Part shown: positions 1 through 7,542 of the stretch, in pieces
Numbering within the stretch: the first letter of the stretch is position 1
Layout of the letters: the number at the start of each line of letters is the position of its first letter
Origin: Flavobacteriaceae bacterium
GTDB taxonomy: Bacteria > Bacteroidota > Bacteroidia > Flavobacteriales > Flavobacteriaceae
Direction: 5' to 3'
DNA length: 10,718 nucleotides
NCBI GenBank assembly: GCA_002702745.1
Contig: PABM01000019.1
Coordinates: 1-10,718 of the forward strand
Translations under genes and position numbers: made by a program
Notes under the pieces: generated by a model
Seen by the model: the letters and a program-made list of their open reading frames with translations, nothing else
What the model was told of the DNA's origin: nothing
Database searches by the model: none

Positions 1-309
1 TTCAAATTTATAGTCTTTTAAAGAGGCGTTTTTAATTTTTCCAGAACTTACACCCTTTAAAAAATTTTGAAGGGTAGAAATTTTTGGTCCTAGGTCGTGA
101 TAATGAAGGAATGCATCCTTTTTATATCCTACATTAACAAATGCTGCATTTAAAGCAGGCATTGTTTTTCTAATTTTTGCAAGATATATGTCACCAACTA
201 AAAATTTTGTGTTCTCATTGTCTTTGTGAAATTCAATAAGTTTACCGTCTTTAAGCAAGGCAAAATCAACATTGTTTGAACTTGAACGAATTAGCAATTC
301 TTTATTCAT
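1..309 (-). CDS. rng: Ribonuclease G, N-terminal part (runs off the left edge)
   Basis: The 103 codons seen here form the start of an RNase E/G family endoribonuclease, which cleaves single-stranded AU-rich RNA and matures rRNA 5' ends in the cytoplasm. The protein opens with MNKELLIRSSS and continues into the S1-like RNA-binding region, recognisable by VGDIYLAKIRK, the LNAAFVNVG segment and DAFLHYHDLGP, all typical of this family. The catalytic DNase I-like and zinc-link regions lie outside the window. I chose the ATG at 309 because the family usually begins MNKEL; an in-frame ATG six codons upstream (at 327) would add MQKNDK. The gene is downstream of, and in line with, the HU gene and the small basic protein gene. 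The 144-base gap to the latter holds no clear promoter or terminator, so co-transcription is possible. Identification is confident; the start is less so. Confidence 0.9.
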   Translation of the reverse strand, partial: MNKELLIRSSSNNVDFALLKDGKLIEFHKDNENTKFLVGDIYLAKIRKTMPALNAAFVNVGYKKDAFLHYHDLGPKISTLQNFLKGVSSGKIKNASLKDYKFE

Positions 310-453
310 TTTATCATTTTTTTGCATTAATGCTGATTAATATATAAACTACATTTATTCATCTATTGTAAAAGCGATTATTACAACGTGCTAATGAATA
401 TATTTCAAAGAACTTAAGTTGATATTAATGTTAATTAAGAAGATTGATCAGAA

Positions 454-546
454 TTAATCCTTCTTCTTGTGACGATTAGCTCTACGTCTCTTTTTTCTCT
501 TGTGAGTTGCTACTTTATGTCTTTTACGTTTTTTTCCGCTAGGCAT
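454..546 (-). CDS. Very basic 30-residue protein, likely ribosome-associated
   Basis: This short gene encodes 30 residues, beginning MPSGKKRKRHK and ending in HKKKD; about two thirds are Lys, Arg or His, with only two acidic or hydrophobic exceptions in the middle (VAT). The start is an ATG 10 bases after the HU stop codon, so the two are almost certainly co-transcribed. Proteins of this size and composition next to HU and rng recur in Bacteroidota, in my recollection. The composition resembles the AURKAIP1/COX24 (mS38/bS22-like) group of tiny ribosomal proteins, and also bTHX; I cannot decide between them from sequence alone. A role as an rRNA-binding peptide of the small subunit is an inference from composition. 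It is easily missed because of its length, but the reading frame, start and conserved opening make a real gene likely. Confidence 0.75.
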   Translation of the reverse strand: MPSGKKRKRHKVATHKRKKRRRANRHKKKD

Positions 547-556
547 AAACTATATT

Positions 557-847
557 TTAGTTAATTTTTAATTTTGTTTTAACACCATCAATAAAAAACT
601 TTGAGGGTTTAAAAGCTGGAATATTGTGAGCTGGTATTTTAATGGTAGTATTCTTCTTGATATTTCTAGCGGTTTTTTCTGCTCTTTTTTTAACTATAAA
701 ACTTCCAAAACCTCTTAAATATACATTTTCACCATTTTCTAATGAATCAATTATTTCTTTCATAAGTGATTCAACAGTAAGTTGCACATCAACTTTTTCG
801 ATTCCTGATTTTTCAGAAATATTTGCTACAATTTCAGCCTTTGTCAT
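557..847 (-). CDS. HU/IHF-family DNA-binding protein
   Basis: A 96-residue nucleoid protein that binds and bends DNA as a dimer. The N-terminal half gives the two dimerising helices (MTKAEIVANISEKSG, then VESLMKEIIDSLENGE). The family signature follows at about residues 45-64, GFGSFIVKKRAEKTARN, where the beta-arm begins. The arm tip is NTTIKIPAHNIPAFKPSK, with the conserved Pro that intercalates into DNA. The length is slightly over the 90-residue norm because of a short lysine-rich C-terminus. The ATG at 847 is the natural family start. It is divergent from mutY, with 135 bases between the two starts, and leads a likely operon with the 30-residue basic protein and perhaps rng. A TATATTTG element on the minus strand at 898-891 is a plausible -7 site. 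HU versus IHF subunit cannot be settled here. Confidence 0.93.
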   Translation of the reverse strand: MTKAEIVANISEKSGIEKVDVQLTVESLMKEIIDSLENGENVYLRGFGSFIVKKRAEKTARNIKKNTTIKIPAHNIPAFKPSKFFIDGVKTKLKIN

Positions 848-890
848 AAATCAAAATATTTTTTTATCATTAATAATTCAACAATGCCTG

Positions 891-898
891 CAAATATA
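891..898 (-). promoter_or_regulatory. Possible -7 element for the HU operon
   Basis: On the minus strand this reads TATATTTG, an exact match to the Bacteroidota -7 consensus TAnnTTTG, about 45 bases before the HU start codon. No convincing -33 TTTG lies 19-21 bases further upstream, so only the proximal element supports it. Confidence 0.35.
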
Positions 899-982
899 TG
901 TATTTTTTATTTCAATATTTAATTGCTTTATAATTTAATTTATTACTTCTATAGATTAACTTTACTGAGCTTAATTATCTCA

Positions 983-2026
983 ATGGCAATCAATAAGTTA
1001 ATTTTAAAATGGTATGATAAAAACAAAAGAGATTTACCATGGAGACATACTAAAAACCCATATAATATTTGGATATCTGAAATTATTTTACAGCAAACTA
1101 GAATGGAACATGGAGTTCATTATTACAATAGATTTATCTCTAAGTTCCCAGATTTAAAGACGCTAGCAAATTCAGAAGAAAAGGATATATTATTATTGTG
1201 GCAAGGCTTAGGTTACTATTCAAGAGCCAGAAATTTATATTCTACAGCGAAACATATATTTACTCAATTAAATTCAAAATTTCCAGAAACCTATGAAGAG
1301 TTGATCAAACTCAAAGGAATTGGCGATTATACAGCTAGTGCAATATCATCTATTTGTTTTGGAAGAGCTCAGCCAGTTTTGGACGGAAATGTATTTCGAA
1401 TTATTTCTAGGGTTTTTGAAATCAAAAACCCAATAGATTTAAATAATTCAAGAAAAGTTTTTAAAGAAAAGGCTAACGAAATGATGCCAAGTGAAAGATT
1501 TGGCGACTATAATCAGGCATTAATGGATTTTGGATCTATTATTTGTAAACCTTTAAACCCACTTTGCTCATCTTGTGTAATTTCAAAAACTTGTTCAGCT
1601 TTCAAAAACAATTCTGTGGAATATTTTCCAGTAAAGAACTCTAATAGTAAGATTAAGTCGTTATATTTTGATTACTTGGTTGTAAACCATAACAACCAAG
1701 TATTAATAGAGCAGATAAAAGAAGGGATTTGGATGAATATGTATCAGTTCCCTGTTCATATTTCAGAAACAAAAAAAGAAAAAAAAGAAATTTTTAGGTT
1801 CTTCTTGAAAAAATATCGGTCTAAAAATTTGACGATTAATCTCATTGATTTTGAATATATTCAGCATAAATTGTCACATATCAATATAAGGTCTAGGTTT
1901 TGGTTAACTGTGAATAAAATTAATGTTAGTGAAGGAATTTATGTCTCTTCATTTAAGGAATATCCGATGTCTAAATTAATGCACAAGTTTATTGAAAAAT
2001 ATACTAACGAATTGAGTTTATCTTAA
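983..2026 (+). CDS. mutY: A/G-specific adenine DNA glycosylase MutY
   Basis: This 347-residue base-excision repair enzyme removes adenine mispaired with 8-oxoguanine, preventing G:C to T:A changes. Visible landmarks are Glu33 in SEIILQQT (the catalytic general acid), the helix-hairpin-helix at 107-121 with LKGIGDYTASAI, and catalytic Asp134 in VLDGNVFR. Cys188, Cys195, Cys198 and Cys204 show the C-x6-C-x2-C-x5-C spacing of the [4Fe-4S] cluster. From about 225 to the end lies the NUDIX-like domain that reads 8-oxoguanine. Length matches E. coli MutY (about 350). The frame is open upstream to a TTG at 923, but that would add a hydrophobic stretch unlike the family; the ATG at 983 gives the expected start MAINKLILKWYDKNKRDLPWR. 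It is followed 33 bases later by ssb, a pairing common in Flavobacteriia. Confidence 0.95.
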   Translation: MAINKLILKWYDKNKRDLPWRHTKNPYNIWISEIILQQTRMEHGVHYYNRFISKFPDLKTLANSEEKDILLLWQGLGYYSRARNLYSTAKHIFTQLNSKFPETYEELIKLKGIGDYTASAISSICFGRAQPVLDGNVFRIISRVFEIKNPIDLNNSRKVFKEKANEMMPSERFGDYNQALMDFGSIICKPLNPLCSSCVISKTCSAFKNNSVEYFPVKNSNSKIKSLYFDYLVVNHNNQVLIEQIKEGIWMNMYQFPVHISETKKEKKEIFRFFLKKYRSKNLTINLIDFEYIQHKLSHINIRSRFWLTVNKINVSEGIYVSSFKEYPMSKLMHKFIEKYTNELSLS

Positions 2027-2059
2027 GTTAAAATAGTAAATTAGAAAAAAATAAAAACT

Positions 2060-2497
2060 ATGTCTGGAACACTTAATAAAGTCATGTTAATTGGTCATCT
2101 GGGAGATGAAGTAAAAATTCACAGATTTGAGGATGGTGGATGTGTTGGAAGATTCCCTATAGCAACAAATGAAACATATATGAATAAGCAAACCAATGAA
2201 AGAGTTTCTAATACCGAATGGCATAATATTGTCCTAAGAAATAAAGCGGCTGAAATTTGTGAAAAATATTTGTCTAAAGGAGATAAGGTATATATTGAGG
2301 GTAGAATTAAGACTAGAAAATGGCAAGATGATAAAGGAAATGATAGGTACTCTACTGAAATAAATTGTACTGAATTTACCTTTTTGTCCAATAAAAATGA
2401 TATCCCAACTCAATCTGATAATTCACCAGTCATTGATGAAAAGAAAGTAGAGAGTGTTTCTGATTCTGTTGAAGAAACCGACGATTTACCGTTTTAG
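2060..2497 (+). CDS. ssb: Single-stranded DNA-binding protein
   Basis: A 145-residue SSB that coats single-stranded DNA in replication, recombination and repair. The N-terminal OB fold spans about residues 1-110, with MSGTLNKVMLIGHLGDEVKI, the NTEWHNIVL strand and KGDKVYIEGRIKTRKW, all typical. A short disordered, acidic region follows. The protein ends in DDLPF, close to the DDDIPF tail by which SSB recruits partner repair and replication proteins. Its start is ATG with an A-rich leader rather than a Shine-Dalgarno site, as usual in Bacteroidota. It lies between mutY and gldD, probably in the same transcript. The distance to gldD is only about 44 bases, which leaves no room for gldE, normally found here in Flavobacterium. 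Confidence 0.96.
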   Translation: MSGTLNKVMLIGHLGDEVKIHRFEDGGCVGRFPIATNETYMNKQTNERVSNTEWHNIVLRNKAAEICEKYLSKGDKVYIEGRIKTRKWQDDKGNDRYSTEINCTEFTFLSNKNDIPTQSDNSPVIDEKKVESVSDSVEETDDLPF

Positions 2498-2541
2498 AAT
2501 TAAAATTAATTTTATTTTTTAACCATAGAATTTATGTGACA

Positions 2542-3114
2542 ATGGGTAAAATAATTATTTCACTATTCTTTTTTACTCTGATAACCTTTTCATGTAATGA
2601 ACCTAATTTACCTAAGCAAAATGGCTTTCTTAGAATCGAATTTAAAGAGCCATACTATACAATTCATGAAGAAATAGATAACCCTTTCAATTTTTATTAT
2701 AATTCAAATTACACATATATAGATCATATAGGAAGTGACCAATTTCTATTTGATTATAAGGATTTAAATCTATCTCTTAATTTATCATTTTATAGCATTA
2801 AAACTAAACTGGATTTAGAAAAAAAATCACGTGATTTTTCTTTGATTTTGGATACCCACATAAAAAAATCAAATGGAATTGTTTTAAGAGAATATGACAA
2901 TGATGTTAATAGAATGTTTGGAAAACTTTATGAAATGAAAGGAGATGTAGCATCTCCCATTCAATTTTATCTTACGGATAGTGTTTCAAATTTCATTAGC
3001 GGGTCGGTTAATTTAAAATTCAAATCAAATTATGATTCAATATACCCTTCTATTCAATATGTTAAAAATGATATTTTAGTTTTATTTGAATCTATTAATT
3101 GGAATATGAAATGA
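2542..3114 (+). CDS. gldD: Gliding motility lipoprotein GldD
   Basis: A 190-residue lipoprotein of the GldD family, required in Flavobacterium johnsoniae for gliding and linked to function of the type IX secretion system. The N-terminus is a lipoprotein signal, MGKIIISLFFFTLITFSC, with lipidation expected at Cys18. The NGFLRIEFKEPYY segment right after it matches the G-[YF]-LR-[IL] opening known for GldD, and the position behind mutY-ssb supports the name strongly. I chose the ATG at 2542; an in-frame GTG at 2536 would add two residues. Just upstream the bases ATGTGA form a start codon immediately followed by a stop. The last codons overlap the next gene by ATGA, suggesting translational coupling. 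GldD has no known catalytic function. Position -3 of the lipobox is Thr, slightly off the classical Leu. Confidence 0.85.
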   Translation: MGKIIISLFFFTLITFSCNEPNLPKQNGFLRIEFKEPYYTIHEEIDNPFNFYYNSNYTYIDHIGSDQFLFDYKDLNLSLNLSFYSIKTKLDLEKKSRDFSLILDTHIKKSNGIVLREYDNDVNRMFGKLYEMKGDVASPIQFYLTDSVSNFISGSVNLKFKSNYDSIYPSIQYVKNDILVLFESINWNMK

Positions 3115-3989
3115 AACTCAACAAGTGGTTTTATTTAATTGCTTTATCAATAATATGGGGAAGTTCATTTATTTTGATAAAAAAGGCTTTAGTTGGTCTT
3201 GAAGCTTCTCAGCTTGGTTCATTAAGAATTATATTTTCTTCAATTTTTATTTTTTTGATTGCGTGGAGGAATATTTTTTCGATTAAAAAAATAGAATGGA
3301 AGTGGTTAACGATCTCCGCATTTTTAGGAAGTTTTTTTCCAGCATTTCTATTTGCATTTGCTGAGAAAGAAATTGATAGTTCAGTAGCATCAATAATCAA
3401 TTCTATAGTTCCTTTAAATACTTTAATACTAGGTATGATTATATTTAAAATTGAGTCTACTAAAAGGCAGATTATTGGAGTTCTTATTGGTTTTTTTGGC
3501 ACATATCTTCTAATCACTTCAGGATTAAAACTAAATCCAGATCAAAATTATAATTATGCCGGATTGGTAATTCTTTGTTCATTTTTATACGCATTGAATG
3601 TAAATATTATAAAAAAATATCTTCAACATCTTTCGGCATTAACAATAACGGTAGGGCACTTTACAGCCATAATATTTCCTGCTATTTTGGTTTTCATATT
3701 TTCGGACTTTAAGTTTTCCAGTTTAGAAAATGATGAGGTAAAAACATCTGTATTTTATGTATTTATATTGGCGCTTTTTGGGACAGCCCTAGCTAAAATA
3801 ATATTTAATAAACTGATAAAGATTTCAAGTCCTGTTTTCGCTTCTTCTGTTACTTATTCAATGCTGATTGTTTCTATTTTTTGGGGAATTGTAGATGGAG
3901 AAAAATTCTCTGCCTATCAATTAATAGCAACATTTATAATAGTATTTGGTGTTATACTGACAAATAAAAAATCAAATATTAAAAACTAG
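3111..3989 (+). CDS. EamA/DMT-family permease
   Basis: A 292-residue integral membrane protein of the drug/metabolite transporter superfamily, with two tandem EamA repeats of about five helices each (roughly residues 5-140 and 150-285). The opening LSIIWGSSFILIKKAL is the usual first helix of the family; later segments such as VASIINSIVPLNTLILG and FASSVTYSMLIVSIFWG mark the third-to-fourth helices of each repeat. The substrate cannot be predicted from sequence; members export amino acids, metabolites or drugs. The start is the ATG at 3111, which overlaps the gldD stop by ATGA, so it is probably translated from the same message. A frame extension to a TTG at 3099 is less likely. The stop lies 11 bases inside the convergent M16-family gene, with no terminator hairpin between them. 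Confidence 0.88.
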   Translation: MKLNKWFYLIALSIIWGSSFILIKKALVGLEASQLGSLRIIFSSIFIFLIAWRNIFSIKKIEWKWLTISAFLGSFFPAFLFAFAEKEIDSSVASIINSIVPLNTLILGMIIFKIESTKRQIIGVLIGFFGTYLLITSGLKLNPDQNYNYAGLVILCSFLYALNVNIIKKYLQHLSALTITVGHFTAIIFPAILVFIFSDFKFSSLENDEVKTSVFYVFILALFGTALAKIIFNKLIKISSPVFASSVTYSMLIVSIFWGIVDGEKFSAYQLIATFIIVFGVILTNKKSNIKN

Positions 3990-6054
3990 AATCTTTTATT
4001 TCTTTATTTATCTCTACACTACTTGTCTTAAACTCAAGTTTTTGAGCCGGTAACTCCATGTAAAATGGAAACATAACATTTTGAACAGATTGATAATCAC
4101 CATAATTTGTAGTTACAATATTATTGTTATCATCAGTAACCTCAGTACTCAGTAGTAGTCCAGATTTAACAGAATAGTATCTGTATGATTCTTTACCATC
4201 AGCAGTAACTTTAATTTTGTAAGCATCTTGATAATTTACAGAGTTTATACTAACAAGCTCTAACTCTTCAGACTTAAAGTAAAGTTCTTCAAAAATTCCT
4301 TTAATTTTTTTATTTTCATTTAGCTGTTTTTCATCAAATTCAACTCTTTGTCCTTGCATCTCAGAATACCCTCTTTTACCATCAAAAGTAGTTTTACTTA
4401 AGGTCATTTTTTGACCTTGCATATTTACTTCAATTACAAAAGAAGATTTATTTGGAAGTTTTTGTCTCATTGTAGACCGAGGTGCAAAAGGAGCTCCAGG
4501 GATTGTGACATCAGCTTTCATTACTATGGTATTTACGGACTCAAGGTTTGTTTTACCACCAACTGCGCTGATGTAGTTATTAATAACATCAATAGCTGTC
4601 AATCCCTCCGGAATTGCTTTATTAAAGATTGGCTTAGCTATAGGGTTTGCATATTGATCGTAGTAATTTATTGGGAAGCCTACTTCCTCTAGATTAGCTA
4701 CAACATCACTTCCCTTTCCAACAACTACAATTCTAGTGTTTGCTATTTTAAAATGTTCATTCGCTGCTTTTTTAACATCTGCTTCGCTGACTGAATTTAT
4801 GTTTTCTAGATAATTCTCATAATAATCATCTGGAAGGCTATTTAGCCTAATATTTAGAGCGTATCCAGCAATTGTTTGTGGATTTTCAGCATTCCTAATA
4901 AAACTACCAACATATTTAGCTTTAGCATTTTTGAGTAACTCTGAATCAACTTTTTCCATTCTTATTCTTGAAATCTCTTTGACAATTTCAGAAACAGCGC
5001 TATCAGTTACCATATTTCTAACCTTTGCGCCTGCTCTAAATTTAGAAACGCCATATCTATTTGAACCTATACTAGAGTAAGCTCCATATGTATATCCTTT
5101 ATCCTCCCTAAGGTTTTTGAATAGGTATCCTTCACCACCACCACCAAGAATATCATTTGCCATTAGTGCTGCAAAATAATCTTCGTCAGTCATTTTTAAA
5201 TCAACGTTATTTGTAACCTGTATAGCAGACTGTGTAGCTGTAGGTAAATCAATAAAGTTTATTTCAGTTAGGGTAACATTTTCAGTTAAAACAGGTTCAG
5301 GATCATCAATATTTTTACCTTTTTTCCAAGAACCAAATTTTTCAGATATCAAAGATTTAACATTTTTATAATTAACATCTCCGATTACAACTATATAAAC
5401 ATTATTAGGGATAAAGTATTTAGCGTGATAATCAAGGATATCTTGGAAAGATATGTTGTCTATTGTTTGTTCCGTGATAAATTCTCCATATGCATGACTT
5501 TTCCCATAAGAAAGTGCATCACCTACTCTTGATCCAATAGCATCTATATCCTTTTTTTGACTTTTTAGTCCTTCTATTAATTTTTCTTTTTCTTTCTCAA
5601 ATTCTTCTTCAGTGAGCAACGGGTTAATAACAGCGTCTGAGAATAGATCTAGAACTCTTTCATTATTTTTAGTCAAGGAAAAAGTAAAACCAGATCCAAA
5701 ACCAACATTAACGCTTGCCCCTAAAAAATCAACCTCTTCATTAAATTCATCTTTTGAAATTGAAGTTGTTCCATTACCAAGCATTGATCCAAGTATAGAG
5801 ATGACACCTGCTTTTTCCCCTACTACAATTGGTTTCCTGTCAAATCTAAGTGAATAATTAATTCTAGGTAATTTATGGTTTTCAACAACCAAAACTTTAA
5901 TTCCGTTTTTCAACTTGAATTCTTTAGGTTTATCCAACTTAATTTTCGGAGATGGACCCCCTGCTGGCATTACTGAACGATCAAGTTGAGCATTAATATT
6001 TAAACTAAAAATTAATGCTGATATAGTTAATATAATTTTCTTCATTTTTTTCAT
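3979..6054 (-). CDS. Inactive M16-family (insulinase-like) subunit with extra C-terminal domain
   Basis: A 691-residue exported protein: signal peptide about 1-22 (cleavage after NINA), then two M16 half-barrels (about 40-235 and 250-465), then a C-terminal domain of about 215 residues. Where active members have HxxEH the protein reads SILGS (Ser86, Gly89 and Ser90 in place of His, Glu, His), so it cannot bind zinc. It keeps the LREDKGYTYGAYS segment (Arg316, Tyr323), the Arg/Tyr pair contributed by the non-catalytic partner in M16B heterodimers. The C-terminal part (LTAIDVINNYISAVGG, repeated beta strands) resembles LolA-like outer-membrane lipoprotein carrier folds; this is an impression, not a proven match. 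The start lies three bases after the stop of the catalytic partner, so the two are co-transcribed and probably form a periplasmic or surface complex. An alternative start is the Met at residue 4. Confidence 0.87.
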   Translation of the reverse strand: MKKMKKIILTISALIFSLNINAQLDRSVMPAGGPSPKIKLDKPKEFKLKNGIKVLVVENHKLPRINYSLRFDRKPIVVGEKAGVISILGSMLGNGTTSISKDEFNEEVDFLGASVNVGFGSGFTFSLTKNNERVLDLFSDAVINPLLTEEEFEKEKEKLIEGLKSQKKDIDAIGSRVGDALSYGKSHAYGEFITEQTIDNISFQDILDYHAKYFIPNNVYIVVIGDVNYKNVKSLISEKFGSWKKGKNIDDPEPVLTENVTLTEINFIDLPTATQSAIQVTNNVDLKMTDEDYFAALMANDILGGGGEGYLFKNLREDKGYTYGAYSSIGSNRYGVSKFRAGAKVRNMVTDSAVSEIVKEISRIRMEKVDSELLKNAKAKYVGSFIRNAENPQTIAGYALNIRLNSLPDDYYENYLENINSVSEADVKKAANEHFKIANTRIVVVGKGSDVVANLEEVGFPINYYDQYANPIAKPIFNKAIPEGLTAIDVINNYISAVGGKTNLESVNTIVMKADVTIPGAPFAPRSTMRQKLPNKSSFVIEVNMQGQKMTLSKTTFDGKRGYSEMQGQRVEFDEKQLNENKKIKGIFEELYFKSEELELVSINSVNYQDAYKIKVTADGKESYRYYSVKSGLLLSTEVTDDNNNIVTTNYGDYQSVQNVMFPFYMELPAQKLEFKTSSVEINKEIKDSSF

Positions 6055-6057
6055 TTT

Positions 6058-7374
6058 TTATTCTTCTCCTACTTCTTCACCTGGTAGGTATTCAATTTCA
6101 ACTCTTTGATTTGGGCTCAAATACTTTTGAGCAACACTTTGTATTTCTTCTCTAGTAATCGAACGATAAATATCAATTTGTTCATTTATCAAATTAACAT
6201 TATCGTAGAGCAAATAATAGGTTGCAAGTGAACTTGCGATTCCAGCTACACTTGAATTAGAATTTACAAATTGAGATTCAAATTGATTTTGAAGTTTTTG
6301 ATAGTCTCTTTCAGAAATTAATTCATTCTGCATTTTTAAAATTTCTTCATCAATTTCATCGAGTAATGTATCTAAACTAGTTTCACCAAGTGGTAGTGCC
6401 AAAAATGCGAACATGTTGTAGTCTACTTGTCCTAAATTAATAGCACTTGCTTCTAAAGCTAATTTCTTTTTATCAACAAGTTTCTTATATAATACAGAAC
6501 TTTTCCCCCCGCTTAAGTATGTAGAAATCATATCTAAAACGAAAGCATCTCTTTCAGCCATTCCAGGCATTCTGTAAGCAGCTAAAACTGCAGGAATCTG
6601 GATATTTTTGTCATACGCAGTTACTTTTTCTGTTTCTGTAATAGGAGTTTCTTTTGGGAAGTTTCTAGTAAAGTCAGGCCTTCTTTTAACTTCAGAGAAA
6701 TATTTTGAAACTAATTTTTTTGTCTCCTCAATCTCAATATCTCCGGCAACAATTAATACAGCATTATCAGGACTATAATATTTATCAAAATAAGCTAAAA
6801 ATTCATCTAAAGTTGCCGCATCAAGATCTTCCATTCTTCCAATGTTTTCATCCTTGTAGGGATGTACTTTAAATAAATTCTCCCAAAGTACTTTTAATAG
6901 TTTTCCGTATGGACGATCATAGCTTTGTCTTTTCTCCTCTTTAACAACTTCATTTTGCGTGTCAACAGCAAGTTGGTCAATAACTGGATGAAGCATTCTT
7001 TCAGACTCCAACCAAAGACCTAGCTCTAGCTTGTTTGAAGGAAAAATATCATAGTAATATGTTCTGTCTTGGGATGTATTAGCATTAAATGTTCCCCCAT
7101 TTGCAGGAATAATTTTCATAAATTCACCCTTTCCTATATTCTCTGACCCCTCAAACAATAAATGTTCGAAAAAATGTGCAAAACCCGTTCTTCCTTTTTC
7201 TCTGTCTTTACCCCCAACATCATACATGACTGAAGTTATAACAACTGGGGCTGTATTATCTTGGTGTAGTATTACGTGTAAGCCATTTTCTAAGTCAAAT
7301 TCAGTAAAATCAACCTGTTGGCTAAATGTCACTGAAGTAATTAAAAGAAAACTTAATAAGAAATTATTTTTCAT
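6058..7374 (-). CDS. Secreted M16-family zinc metallopeptidase (active subunit)
   Basis: A 438-residue peptidase of the insulinase/mitochondrial processing peptidase superfamily, M16B type, likely to degrade or process peptides in the periplasm. A signal peptide is visible at 1-18 (MKNNFLLSFLLITSVTFS, cleavage before Gln19). The zinc site is HFFEH with His67, Glu70 and His71; the third ligand is expected within EVVKEEKR, about residues 142-147. The segment GRTGFAHFFEHLLFEGS is classical. The C-terminal M16 half follows from about 200, with the expected conserved SGGKSSVLYKKL segment. Length is right for a single M16B subunit. It is the first gene of a two-gene operon with the zinc-less 691-residue partner, and both are probably needed for activity. 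The shared intergenic region with rplU holds a minus-strand TATATTTG element about 42 bases before the start. Confidence 0.93.
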   Translation of the reverse strand: MKNNFLLSFLLITSVTFSQQVDFTEFDLENGLHVILHQDNTAPVVITSVMYDVGGKDREKGRTGFAHFFEHLLFEGSENIGKGEFMKIIPANGGTFNANTSQDRTYYYDIFPSNKLELGLWLESERMLHPVIDQLAVDTQNEVVKEEKRQSYDRPYGKLLKVLWENLFKVHPYKDENIGRMEDLDAATLDEFLAYFDKYYSPDNAVLIVAGDIEIEETKKLVSKYFSEVKRRPDFTRNFPKETPITETEKVTAYDKNIQIPAVLAAYRMPGMAERDAFVLDMISTYLSGGKSSVLYKKLVDKKKLALEASAINLGQVDYNMFAFLALPLGETSLDTLLDEIDEEILKMQNELISERDYQKLQNQFESQFVNSNSSVAGIASSLATYYLLYDNVNLINEQIDIYRSITREEIQSVAQKYLSPNQRVEIEYLPGEEVGEE

Positions 7375-7415
7375 AAATATTTTATTTGCAATTAATTATA
7401 ATAAAAATTAGACCT

Positions 7416-7423
7416 CAAATATA
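7416..7423 (-). promoter_or_regulatory. Possible -7 element for the M16 operon
   Basis: Minus strand TATATTTG, an exact TAnnTTTG match, about 42 bases before the M16 start codon, giving a leader of about 35 bases. I do not see a good -33 TTTG at the right distance, so this rests on the proximal box alone. Confidence 0.4.
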
Positions 7424-7490
7424 ATGGTTACTACTAGAAATTATGTTAAAAAACATTTAAATATGGCTCTAAATTTAATTTTTATAAAAA

Positions 7491-7521
7491 TTTGCTGATT
7501 TGTTAATTAGCTTTATATTTG
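7491..7521 (+). promoter_or_regulatory. Bacteroidota-type promoter of rplU-rpmA
   Basis: A TTTG at 7491-7494 and a TATATTTG at 7514-7521 are separated by 19 bases, which fits the -33/-7 arrangement used by the housekeeping sigma factor of Bacteroidota. Transcription would start near 7526, leaving a leader of about 17 bases before the rplU start, too short for a protein-binding autoregulatory leader. This is the best promoter in the window. Confidence 0.65.
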
Positions 7522-7542
7522 CATTCGCTTTTAAAGATTAAA

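Noticed and set aside
443..460. GATT/AATC imperfect inverted repeat downstream of the small basic gene
   Set aside because: Four-base arms with no T-run on the transcribed strand; expected by chance in AT-rich DNA.
642..938. 98-codon open frame on the plus strand opposite HU
   Set aside because: It lies antisense over a confident HU gene, has a hydrophobic low-complexity translation and no recognisable motif; shadow of AT-rich coding DNA.
923..982. Upstream extension of mutY from a TTG
   Set aside because: The added 20 residues are hydrophobic and unlike any MutY N-terminus, while the ATG at 983 gives the standard start.
4411..4692. 93-codon plus-strand frame inside the M16 partner gene
   Set aside because: Antisense to a well-supported gene, with no motif or signal of its own.
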